NCBI GenBank assembly: GCA_023954415.1
Contig: JAMLIB010000004.1
Coordinates: 124,001-188,000, forward strand
Reading direction: 5' to 3'
Length of the DNA stretch: 64,000 nucleotides
Source: Trueperaceae bacterium
GTDB taxonomy: Bacteria > Deinococcota > Deinococci > Deinococcales > Trueperaceae
Position 1 is the stretch's first letter. Every line of letters begins with the position of its first letter. The notes beneath the pieces were generated by a model. That model saw nothing but the letters and a program-made list of their open reading frames with translations. It had not been told where the DNA came from and did not search any database. The position numbers and the translations under genes are program-made. Below are positions 41,047-48,621 of this stretch, in pieces.

Positions 41047-43320
41047 TCACGCCGGGGTCAGCCCCGAGAACTTGAGCAGTAGGCGCTTGGCGCCCGCCTG
41101 CTCGAACACCACGGTCACCTCTGCCTTGGCCCCCTGGCCGCTCACGCCCACGACGGTGCCGACCCCGAACTTGGGGTGCCTGACGCGCTCGCCGCCGCGC
41201 ACGCTCAAACCCCCCGCGGTCGAGGGCGCGTCCGAGGCCTGGGCGCCGCCCCTGGCTTGCGCTCCCGCCTGCGCGCCGACCACCGGTGGTTTCCAGACGG
41301 TGCGCGAGAACTTGCCGGCGTCCTGCAAGGGCTCCAGCTTCCGTCCGAACACGTCCGTCTCCATGAGGAGGTCGGGGGACAGGTCCTCCAGGAAGCGGCT
41401 CGGGCGCGCGGGCTCCGTGCGTCCGAACGTGAGGCGCGCCTCGCAGTGCACCAGGTAGAGCTCGTCCTGAGCGCGCGTGACGCCGACGTACAGCAGCCGC
41501 CGCTCCTCCTCGATCTCCGGCAGGGAGCCGACGGAGCTGCGGTGGGGTATGAGGTTCTCCTCCATGCCGACGAGGAACACGATGGGGAACTCCAACCCCT
41601 TGGCGTTGTGGAGCGTCATGAGCGTGACGGCGTCGTCCACCGTCTCGCCGTTGACGGCCTCGACGGCGCGGTCGTCGTTGCTGCCGAGCAGCGCGGCCTC
41701 GTCCAGGAACTCGGCGATGCTCCCGCCCTGCTCCTCTTGCCATTCGGTGACGGCCGACAACAGCTCCTCGAGGTTCTCGATGCGCCCCTCCGCCTCGTGC
41801 GTGCCCTCGCGCTTCAGCGCCTCCACGTAGCCGGTGGCGTCGTAGACGAACTTGAGGAAGCTGGCGGCCGGCAGCTCGTCGGCCGCCGCGGCGAGGTCGT
41901 CCATCAGCTGCACGAACTCGGCGACGCGCTTGGCGCCGGGCGTGCCGGCAAGGACGGCGTCCGCCGCCCGGCAGGCCGCCGAGAAGGGGCGGCCGTTGCG
42001 GCCCGCCCACGCGACGAGGCGCTCCTCGCTAGTGCCGCCGATGCCCCGCTTCGGCCGCCCGATGACCCGCCGCCACGCCACGTCGTCCGCCGGGTTGAGG
42101 GCGGCGCGCGCGTAGGCGAGCGCGTCCTTGACCTCGCGGCGCTCGTAGAAGCCGACGCCGCCCACGATGCGGGCCGGGATCGAGGCGCGCCTCAGCGCCT
42201 CCTCGAGCACGCGCGACTGCGAGTTCGTGCGGTAAAGGACGGCGAAGTCCTGGTAGTCGAGCGTGCGCTCGGCGCGCAGCCGCTCGATCGTGCGGGCCAC
42301 GAAGTCGGCCTCGGCGTGATGGTCGGCCGCGCGGTAGAGCCGCACCTTCTCGCCCTCGGCCTTCACGGGCTTCAGGCTCTTCTCGATGCGGCCCTGGTTC
42401 TGCCCGATGACGGCGTTGGCGAGCTTGAGCACGCTGCCGACCGAGCGGTAGTTGAGCTCGAGCCGGTAGACGGCTGCGTCCGGGTAGTCCTGGCGGAAAT
42501 CGAGGATGTTGCGGACGTCGGCGCCGCGGAAGGCGTAGATGCTCTGGTCGGGGTCGCCGACGACCATGAGGTTGCCGTAGGTGTCGGCCAGCAGGTTCGT
42601 CAGGCGGTACTGGGAGGCGTTCGTGTCCTGGTACTCGTCGACGTGGATGAAGACCGCGCGCTGCTGCACGCGCTCGAGCACGTCGCGGTGCGTCTCGAAC
42701 AGCTCGACCGTGCGCCCGAGGATGTCGTTGAAGTCGACGGCGTTGGCGCCCGTCAGGCGCGCCTGGTAGCGCCTGAAGACCTCCTCGACGAGCTCGACGC
42801 GCAAGCCGGAGACGAGCGGACCCCAGACGCGCTGCGCCTGGTCGCCGAACGTCTCCGCCGTCCAGAGGTTGGACTTGGCGCGGTCGATCACGGCGCGCAA
42901 CGCGCGCGGGTTCGCCTCGCTCAGGCCCTGGACCGTCCCGAGGATCTCCTTGAGGAGGTCGAGCTGGTCGCTGTCGTCGTAGATCGCGAAGCCGCTCCTC
43001 AGCCCGATCCTGTCGCCGTACATGCGCAGGACGCGCAGGCACGCGGAGTGGAACGTGCTCACCCAGAGGTCGCGGCCCGGCGGGCCGATGAGGTGCTCGA
43101 CGCGCTCGCGCAGCTCGCCCGCCGCCTTGTTCGTGAACGTGACGGCGAGTACCTGCTGGGGCAGCACCCCGTGCTCGCCGAGGAGGTAGGCGATGCGGTG
43201 GACCACCGTGCGCGTCTTGCCCGAACCGGCCCCCGCCAGGACGAGGGCGGGGCCGTCGTAGTGCACTACGGCGCGGCGCTGTTCCTCGTTCAGTGTGGCT
43301 AGGAGCTCCTCATGCGGCAC
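41047..43320 (-). CDS. pcrA: UvrD/PcrA superfamily 1A DNA helicase
   Basis: A 757-residue SF1A helicase. Motifs: Q-motif LNEEQRRAV, Walker A LAGAGSGKTR, Ia VTFTNKAAGELRERV, II FIHVDEYQDTNASQYRL, III VGDPDQSIYAFRGAD, IV YRLELNYRS, V TLMTLHNAKGLEFP and VI RRLLYVGVTRAQDELYL. Accessory domains and a C-terminal Tudor-like end (GERVRHPKFGVGTVV) identify the PcrA/UvrD group rather than Rep. It unwinds DNA 3'-5' in excision repair with UvrA, whose gene is also in this window. The GTG at 43320 has TATGCT ending 8 nt upstream (43329-43334) and no ribosome site. The C-terminal linker (about 670-700) is Ala/Gly/Gln-rich. Confidence 0.97.
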   Translation of the reverse strand: MPHEELLATLNEEQRRAVVHYDGPALVLAGAGSGKTRTVVHRIAYLLGEHGVLPQQVLAVTFTNKAAGELRERVEHLIGPPGRDLWVSTFHSACLRVLRMYGDRIGLRSGFAIYDDSDQLDLLKEILGTVQGLSEANPRALRAVIDRAKSNLWTAETFGDQAQRVWGPLVSGLRVELVEEVFRRYQARLTGANAVDFNDILGRTVELFETHRDVLERVQQRAVFIHVDEYQDTNASQYRLTNLLADTYGNLMVVGDPDQSIYAFRGADVRNILDFRQDYPDAAVYRLELNYRSVGSVLKLANAVIGQNQGRIEKSLKPVKAEGEKVRLYRAADHHAEADFVARTIERLRAERTLDYQDFAVLYRTNSQSRVLEEALRRASIPARIVGGVGFYERREVKDALAYARAALNPADDVAWRRVIGRPKRGIGGTSEERLVAWAGRNGRPFSAACRAADAVLAGTPGAKRVAEFVQLMDDLAAAADELPAASFLKFVYDATGYVEALKREGTHEAEGRIENLEELLSAVTEWQEEQGGSIAEFLDEAALLGSNDDRAVEAVNGETVDDAVTLMTLHNAKGLEFPIVFLVGMEENLIPHRSSVGSLPEIEEERRLLYVGVTRAQDELYLVHCEARLTFGRTEPARPSRFLEDLSPDLLMETDVFGRKLEPLQDAGKFSRTVWKPPVVGAQAGAQARGGAQASDAPSTAGGLSVRGGERVRHPKFGVGTVVGVSGQGAKAEVTVVFEQAGAKRLLLKFSGLTPA

Positions 43321-43328
43321 GGTTGCCG

Positions 43329-43334
43329 AGCATA
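43329..43334 (-). promoter_or_regulatory. -10 box (TATGCT) of pcrA
   Basis: On the minus strand TATGCT ends 8 nt before the GTG start at 43320. It is close enough for a leaderless or near-leaderless transcript. Confidence 0.4.
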
Positions 43335-43432
43335 ACCCGGTCGGTCGCACCGCCCGGAGAAGGGGGAGACGTCGCGTCCCCCACGGCGATCCCACGCCGC
43401 TTGGAACGCTTCGGGTGTAGGCTGCACCCAGC

Positions 43433-44092
43433 ATGCACGCTGCCTGCTTCGGCCTGGACGGCACGTTGGGCCATCACGCCGCGGACTTCGGCGACTACAC
43501 CGCCTGGCTGCGCAACGAGCTGGCCCTCCACCAGTGCGACATGAACGCGTTCGCGCGAGTCCTCGACGAGGAGACGCGGCGCGACGGTCCCCTCACCCTC
43601 GAGGTCGCTCTTGGAAGGGTCCTCGACCGGCTGCAGCAACGCCGCCCGCCCGACCTGGCGGGCGTCGCCGGTGCCGCCGTCGCCGCTTACGCCGCCGACT
43701 ACCGGGCCCTGCCCGGCGCCGAGCAGACGCTGGCCGCCCTCGACGTGCGCGGCGTGAAGCTGGCGCTCCTCGCGAACGGACCCGACGACCTGCAGCGCGC
43801 GGCGCTGACCGCCACCGGCTTGACCGGGCACTTCCGCGCGATCATAGTGTCCGGCGACCGCGACGTCGCCGCGCGCATGCCCGCGCCGCGCCAGTACGAC
43901 CTGGCTTGCGCTGCCCTCGAAAGCGCCCCGGAGGCAACGCTCATGGTGGGGTGCGATCCGGACGTGGACGTCGGTGGCGCCATCGCGTTCGGGATGCGGG
44001 CGCTGCTCGTCGGACGCCGGAACGGCCCGGTGCCGGCCGGGATGCGCGTCGTCGACGGTCTGGAGGACGTGGCGCGTGCCGTAGGGGCGTGA
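43433..44092 (+). CDS. HAD-fold protein lacking the catalytic nucleophile
   Basis: A 219-residue HAD-superfamily protein with a helical cap (about 18-90). The phosphatase motif I DxDGT reads FGLDGT here: the nucleophile Asp is Gly7, while the acid Asp9 is kept. Motif II is LLANGPDDLQ (Ala for the usual Thr/Ser) and motif III ARMPAPRQY has Met where RKPDP has the Lys. Motif IV GCDPDVDVGGA keeps an Asp. Three of four catalytic positions are changed, so it is probably not a phosphatase and may bind a phosphorylated ligand or a partner instead. The Asp-to-Gly change is one base (GAC to GGC), so a sequencing error is possible for that site but not for the others. A TAGGCT box lies 9 nt upstream. 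Confidence 0.82.
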   Translation: MHAACFGLDGTLGHHAADFGDYTAWLRNELALHQCDMNAFARVLDEETRRDGPLTLEVALGRVLDRLQQRRPPDLAGVAGAAVAAYAADYRALPGAEQTLAALDVRGVKLALLANGPDDLQRAALTATGLTGHFRAIIVSGDRDVAARMPAPRQYDLACAALESAPEATLMVGCDPDVDVGGAIAFGMRALLVGRRNGPVPAGMRVVDGLEDVARAVGA

Positions 44093-44134
44093 GCGACCAG
44101 CCCGTGCTGCTCGCTGTCGCGCCGGTCGCCCTGC

Positions 44135-44186
44135 CCCCGCGCCGCCCGGAACGCACGCCGGCCCCGCGCCGCCCGGAACGCACGCC
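44135..44186. repeat. 25-bp direct repeat, two perfect copies
   Basis: An identical 25-base unit (beginning CCCCGCGCCGCCCGGAACG) occurs at 44135-44159 and 44162-44186, separated by 2 bases, in the 163-base gap between the HAD-like gene and the gene at 44256. It sits about 60 bases upstream of that gene's -10 box. Confidence 0.8.
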
Positions 44187-44243
44187 CTGCCGCGCCGCTC
44201 GTACGGAGCGCCCCACGCCGGTCGCGCCCTGCGCGCCCCCGGA

Positions 44244-44249
44244 TAGAAT
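44244..44249 (+). promoter_or_regulatory. -10 box (TAGAAT) of the small gene and cyclase operon
   Basis: TAGAAT ends 6 nt before the ATG at 44256, with no Shine-Dalgarno. The operon headed by 44256 is likely transcribed from here as a leaderless mRNA. Confidence 0.5.
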
Positions 44250-44255
44250 GAGCCC

Positions 44256-44645
44256 ATGACAGAGAAGGACATGGCGTTCTACCAGGCCTGGGCCGACCTG
44301 CTCGAGTGGATGCGCGAGTACGCGGCCGAGAACGAGGGCGTCCGGTTCGTGAAGCAGGCGGACTTCACCGACTACATCTACCGCATGGCCCGCCCCTACG
44401 ACCTCCCGACCACCATCCTCTCGGCGAGCCTCTCGAACGATGACGACGAGCCCATCCTGCTCGCGTCCGCCAGCCAGCGCGCCTCCGTCTTCAAGGAGGT
44501 CGTGCTGCACCCCTTCGAGTCGCACGTGTACCGGAAGCTGGCGCTCGCCAAGGACGGCTCCGGCCTGAGCGAAGGGCCGCGGCGCTTCACCAAGGAGGCG
44601 CTCTTCCGCCTGGCGGACGAGCTGTTCGCGGTGGCGGTAGCCTGA
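44256..44645 (+). CDS. small protein of unknown function upstream of the cyclase
   Basis: A 129-residue acidic protein I do not recognise. It has a helical start (FYQAWADLLEWMREYAAEN), a middle with VRFVKQADFTDYIYRMARPYDLPTTILSASLSN, a polar turn DDDEPILLASASQRASVFKEVVL, and a helical C-terminus (FTKEALFRLADELFAVAVA). There is no signal peptide and no membrane helix. Its stop overlaps the CTG codon that I take as the start of the large cyclase (CTGA), so the two are probably translationally coupled and may act together. ATG is supported by the TAGAAT box 6 nt upstream. Confidence 0.75.
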   Translation: MTEKDMAFYQAWADLLEWMREYAAENEGVRFVKQADFTDYIYRMARPYDLPTTILSASLSNDDDEPILLASASQRASVFKEVVLHPFESHVYRKLALAKDGSGLSEGPRRFTKEALFRLADELFAVAVA

Positions 44646-47600
44646 CCGACCTGCTGGGCGCGCTGGGCGCCTACCTCCCTGAGGATCGCTTGGCCGAGCT
44701 GGGGGGCGGCCCCGCCGTGCCCGAGGCGAGTGAGGGCGCCGTCCTGTTCGCCGACGTCGCCGGCTTCACCGCCCTGACCACCACCCTCGCCGAGCTGTTC
44801 GGCCCCCGGCGCGGGGCGGAGGAAGTCCCCGTCTACCTGAACCGCCTGTACGAGGCGCTGATCGGCGAGGTGCATGCCCGGTCGGGCAGCGTCATAGGCT
44901 TCGCGGGCGACGCCATCACCTGCTGGTTCCCGGCCGACGACGGCCACGCCGCCGTGGCGTGCGCCGTCGCCATGCAGGCCGCCATGGTCCCCTTCGCCGC
45001 CATCGACATACGGGGCGCGCCCACCGCGACGACCATCACCCTGGACGTCAAGGTCGCCGTCGGCAGCGGAGCCGTGAGGCGCTTCACGGTGGGCGACGAG
45101 GCGGTGCAGCTGCTCGATGTCGTCGCCGGCGACCCGGTGGCCGAGCTCGAGGCCCTCAACGACGCCTCGGGCAGGGGCCAGGTCGTGCTCAGCGCCGCCG
45201 TGGCGGCGGCCGTCGGCGACCTGGTGGAGCTGAGACCCCTCGCGCATGCGACCGCGCCGGCCGGCGCCATGGCGGTCGGCAAGGTGCTCGGTCCCGACCA
45301 GCAGGGCCGTTACCGGCACGCCCATGACCAGCACGCCCTTGGCCGGCCCATGCCTGGTGAGCACGAGCTCGGCCGCTGGTTGCTGCCGACCGTGAAGAGA
45401 CGGCTGAGCGCCGGCGGAGGGGACTTCCTCACGGAACTGCGGCCGGTCGCGGCGCTGTTCCTCGCCTTCGCCGGCATCGACCTGACGCACGACGAGGCGG
45501 CCGGCGCGAAGCTCGACCTGCTCGTGCGCCGCGTCCAGCAGTGCGTGACGGAGTACGGCGGCGACGTGCTGCAGCTCACCACCGGCGACAAGGGCACGTA
45601 CCTCTACGCGGCATTCGGTGCGCCCGTGGCGCACGAGGACGACGTGGCCCGCTGCGCCGCGGCCGCCCTCGACCTGCGCGAGGCCGTGCTCGAGCTCCCG
45701 TTCGTCGACGAACTGAAGATCGGCCTCGGCTACGGGACGGCGCGCACGGGGGCGTACGGCTCGGCGGCACGCCGCACGTACGGTGCCCTGGGGCGCGGCA
45801 CGAACATGGCTGCGCGCATGATGAGCGCCGCGCCGCACGCGAGCATCTACGTCAGCGGGGCCTTCGAGGAAGCGCTCGGCGGCGGCTTCGACCTGCGGCC
45901 GCTCCCCGGCGTCGTCGTGAAGGGCAGCGCCGAGCCCGTGGCCGCCTTCGAACTCTCGGGCAGGCTGGTCGGCTCCGGCCGCCGGAGGGCGGAGGCGAGC
46001 GGCCGACCGCTGGTGGGGCGGGCCGCAGAGCTCGCGGCCATCTCCGCGGGCATCGCGGCTGCGGCGGCAGGGCGCGGCGGGGTGATCCAGGTCGTGGCCG
46101 AGGCCGGCATGGGCAAGTCGGAGTTGCTCGGCCGCGCGCTGGCCGGCGCCGAGGGCGTGCGCGTCGTCGGTGGCGCTTGCCAGGCATTCGGGCGCACCGC
46201 GCCTTACCAGTTGTGGAAGGGCGTGTTCCAGCAACTCCTCGCTCTTGAGGCAACGGGCTCCGCCGCGGAGCGGGCGCGGCGTCTCGAGGCCGCCTTGGCC
46301 GCCGTCGACCCCGTGCTCGTGGACCAGGCCGAGCTGTTGGCTCCGCTCCTCGACCTCCCCGCGCCGTCGGCCGAGCGCTCCGTGGCGTCCGACGCCGAGG
46401 AGCGCAGCGCCCGGCGGCTCGCCCTGCTGCTCAATCTCTTCCGCCACGCGGCGCGAGACACGGCGCGGCAGGGCCGCACCCTCGTGCTCCTGCTCGAGGA
46501 CCTCCACTGGCTCGACCCCGCCTCCGCCGAGCTGCTCGCCGAGCTGGCCCGGACGGTGCCCACTCTGCCTGCGCTGGTGCTCACCTCGGCCAGGCCGCTT
46601 GACGACGAGCGGGAGAGGGCCGCTGGCGACGTGCCTGGCGTGCGGGTCTTGCGGCTGGGGCCCCTGGACGAGGCGGCCGCGCTGGAAGTGGTGGCCGCGC
46701 GGTTGGCCGGCGCGGGGCAGGCCTTCCCGGTGAGCGACGAGTTGGCGGCGCGGATCGTGGAGCGTTCCGGCGGCAACCCCTTCTACTTGGGTGAGCTGCT
46801 GACCGATCTGATCCAGCGGGCGGCGCTGGCCGGTGGGCGCCACGACCCGGCCGACCTGGCGGAGCTACCAACCAGCTTGCATAGCCTCATCCTCGGGCGC
46901 CTCGACCGCCTGGAGTTAGGCGCGCTCCTCAGCCTCAAGGTGGCGAGCGTCGTAGGGAAGCAGTTCCGGGTCCGTTGGGTGGGCGCCTGCCAGGAGGCTG
47001 TGGACGACGGGACCGCGGACGACGGGACCGCGGACGACGAGACCGTGGACGATCGGGCCGCCGCGAGCGCCTTCGCGGCCACCGACCAGGCCGGCTTGAC
47101 CGAGCGCGTCGCCGCCGAGCCGCAGACGCACGCCTTCAACCACGCCATCACGCGCGACGTCACGTACGACAGCCTCTCGCAAGCCACCAGGCTGCTCCTG
47201 CACACGCGGCTCGGCCGGTTCATCGAGCGCCACGTCGCCAGCGCCTCGGAGCCCAACCTCGACCTGCTCGCGTATCACTTCGCGCTCGGCGACGACGTGG
47301 CGAAGGCGCGCCACTACCTGGGGGCGGCGGCCGCCGCCGCCAAGGCCGCGTACGCGAACGCGGCCGCGATCGCCTACTTCGAGCGGCTCCTCGCCCTGCA
47401 GGAAGGCGCCGAACGCCTGCCGACGCTGATCGAGCTCGGGGAGGTCATGACCTTCGTAGGCGCCTACGGCGCCGCGGAGGGGCGCCTCGAGGCGGCGGCG
47501 GCGCTGGCGGCGGCCGTGGGCGCGCGGCCGCGCGAGGCCGCCGCGCTGCGGCTCCTCGGCGAGCTCTACGAGCGCCAGGGCGACCACGGTCGCGCCAAGG

Positions 47601-48484
47601 CGCGGCTCGAGGCCGCCGCGGGCCTATGCCGGGAGCTCGGCGACGGCGCGGAGCTGACCCGCGTCCTCCTGGCGTTGGGCGGCAACGTGCTGTGGCATCT
47701 GGGCAGCTACGACGAGGCGGAGGCGCTCCTCGCGGAGGCGGTGGCGTTGGCGCGCGCGGCGGGCGACGCGCGCGTGGCGGCCAGGGCGCTGCACGGCACG
47801 GCGAACATCCACCTCTACCGCGGCGAGGCCGAGGCGGCGGAGGCCGCGTTCCTCGCCAGCCTGGAGCTGCGCCGGGAGGCGCGCGACGAGTACGGCGTCG
47901 CGAACGCGCTCAACAACCTGGCGATCGTCTCGGCCAACGCCGGCGACGGCGCGCGCGCGGAGGAGCTGTTCGCCGAGAGCCTCCAGATCAGGGAGCGCCT
48001 CGGCGATGTGGCCGGCGTCGCGGTCGCGCTGAACAACCTCGGCTACATGGTGGCCGAACGCGGCGACCTGGCCGGCGCGCGGGCGCTCTACGAGCGGAGC
48101 CTCGCGTCAAGGCGCGAGCTCGGCGACCGGCTCGGCCTGGCCGTCTCGCTCAACAACCTCGCGGGGTTGGTGGCGCGCCTTGGCGCGACCGAGGAGGCCA
48201 GGCGGCTCTACCTGGAGAGCGTCGGGTTCGCGAGCGCCATCGACAACGGCCGCGAGACCGCCGCCGCGCTGGCCGGGCTGGCGAGCGTGGTGGCCGAGGG
48301 CGTGGACGCCGCCCGCATGGCGCGCGCGGCCGAGCTGCTCCTAGGGCGCATCGGCGCCGCCGTGGACGAGGACGTCCGCACGGCGCTAGCCGTGGGTAGG
48401 GCGCGCGGCGAGCACGTGGCGGTTCCGGCCCGGCTCGTCGACGGGCCGCTCGCCGCCATCGTCGCCTGGGCTCTACACGGCTAG
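44642..48484 (+). CDS. soluble-adenylyl-cyclase-like protein: two cyclase domains, STAND-type ATPase, TPR-like repeats
   Basis: A 1280-residue protein. Domain 1 (about 33-215) has GAVLFADVAGFTAL and GFAGDAI, giving both metal-binding Asp. Domain 2 (about 265-420) has Ala where the first metal Asp should be (ALFLAFAGID), but carries GDKGTYLYAAFG with the base-recognition Lys and GRGTNMAARMM with the transition-state Asn and Arg. The domains thus complement each other, as C1 and C2 do in animal soluble adenylyl cyclase. An ATPase region follows (about 435-800; AEAGMGKSELL, LLLEDLHWLDPAS), then tetratricopeptide-like repeats (about 880-1240; ANALNNLAIV, VALNNLGYM, VSLNNLAGL). The TTG at 44690 could be the start, but the frame reads LTDLLGALGAYLPEDRLAEL from CTG 44642, matching the YLPxDRL lead common in such proteins. 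Product probably cAMP. Confidence 0.85.
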   Translation: MTDLLGALGAYLPEDRLAELGGGPAVPEASEGAVLFADVAGFTALTTTLAELFGPRRGAEEVPVYLNRLYEALIGEVHARSGSVIGFAGDAITCWFPADDGHAAVACAVAMQAAMVPFAAIDIRGAPTATTITLDVKVAVGSGAVRRFTVGDEAVQLLDVVAGDPVAELEALNDASGRGQVVLSAAVAAAVGDLVELRPLAHATAPAGAMAVGKVLGPDQQGRYRHAHDQHALGRPMPGEHELGRWLLPTVKRRLSAGGGDFLTELRPVAALFLAFAGIDLTHDEAAGAKLDLLVRRVQQCVTEYGGDVLQLTTGDKGTYLYAAFGAPVAHEDDVARCAAAALDLREAVLELPFVDELKIGLGYGTARTGAYGSAARRTYGALGRGTNMAARMMSAAPHASIYVSGAFEEALGGGFDLRPLPGVVVKGSAEPVAAFELSGRLVGSGRRRAEASGRPLVGRAAELAAISAGIAAAAAGRGGVIQVVAEAGMGKSELLGRALAGAEGVRVVGGACQAFGRTAPYQLWKGVFQQLLALEATGSAAERARRLEAALAAVDPVLVDQAELLAPLLDLPAPSAERSVASDAEERSARRLALLLNLFRHAARDTARQGRTLVLLLEDLHWLDPASAELLAELARTVPTLPALVLTSARPLDDERERAAGDVPGVRVLRLGPLDEAAALEVVAARLAGAGQAFPVSDELAARIVERSGGNPFYLGELLTDLIQRAALAGGRHDPADLAELPTSLHSLILGRLDRLELGALLSLKVASVVGKQFRVRWVGACQEAVDDGTADDGTADDETVDDRAAASAFAATDQAGLTERVAAEPQTHAFNHAITRDVTYDSLSQATRLLLHTRLGRFIERHVASASEPNLDLLAYHFALGDDVAKARHYLGAAAAAAKAAYANAAAIAYFERLLALQEGAERLPTLIELGEVMTFVGAYGAAEGRLEAAAALAAAVGARPREAAALRLLGELYERQGDHGRAKARLEAAAGLCRELGDGAELTRVLLALGGNVLWHLGSYDEAEALLAEAVALARAAGDARVAARALHGTANIHLYRGEAEAAEAAFLASLELRREARDEYGVANALNNLAIVSANAGDGARAEELFAESLQIRERLGDVAGVAVALNNLGYMVAERGDLAGARALYERSLASRRELGDRLGLAVSLNNLAGLVARLGATEEARRLYLESVGFASAIDNGRETAAALAGLASVVAEGVDAARMARAAELLLGRIGAAVDEDVRTALAVGRARGEHVAVPARLVDGPLAAIVAWALHG
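47003..47047 (+). repeat. 15-bp tandem repeat inside the cyclase gene
   Basis: GACGACGGGACCGCG occurs twice perfectly (47003-47017, 47018-47032) and a third time with two changes (47033-47047), encoding DDGTA-DDGTA-DDETV in a linker between the ATPase and repeat regions. Length stays in frame. Confidence 0.8.
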
Positions 48485-48621
48485 GTCGGGCGCCGGGGTG
48501 GCGTCTGCGCCGCCCGCGCCCGCGTGAAGCTGTATCTTGAAGCGCTAGATAATCTGGCGGACGACCGGGGCAGCTGGATAACGCGTGTAGCCCCTGCCGC
48601 CCTGTCGGCTGGAGGGCCTCG

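Noticed and set aside
41176..43302. 708-codon plus-strand frame antisense to pcrA
   Set aside because: All helicase motifs are on the minus strand; the plus-strand translation is low-complexity.
43534..44259. Plus-strand frame over the HAD-like gene ending in repeated PRRPERTP units
   Set aside because: It is a shadow of the HAD-like gene in another frame. The repeats come from the 25-bp direct repeat, which is reported as DNA.
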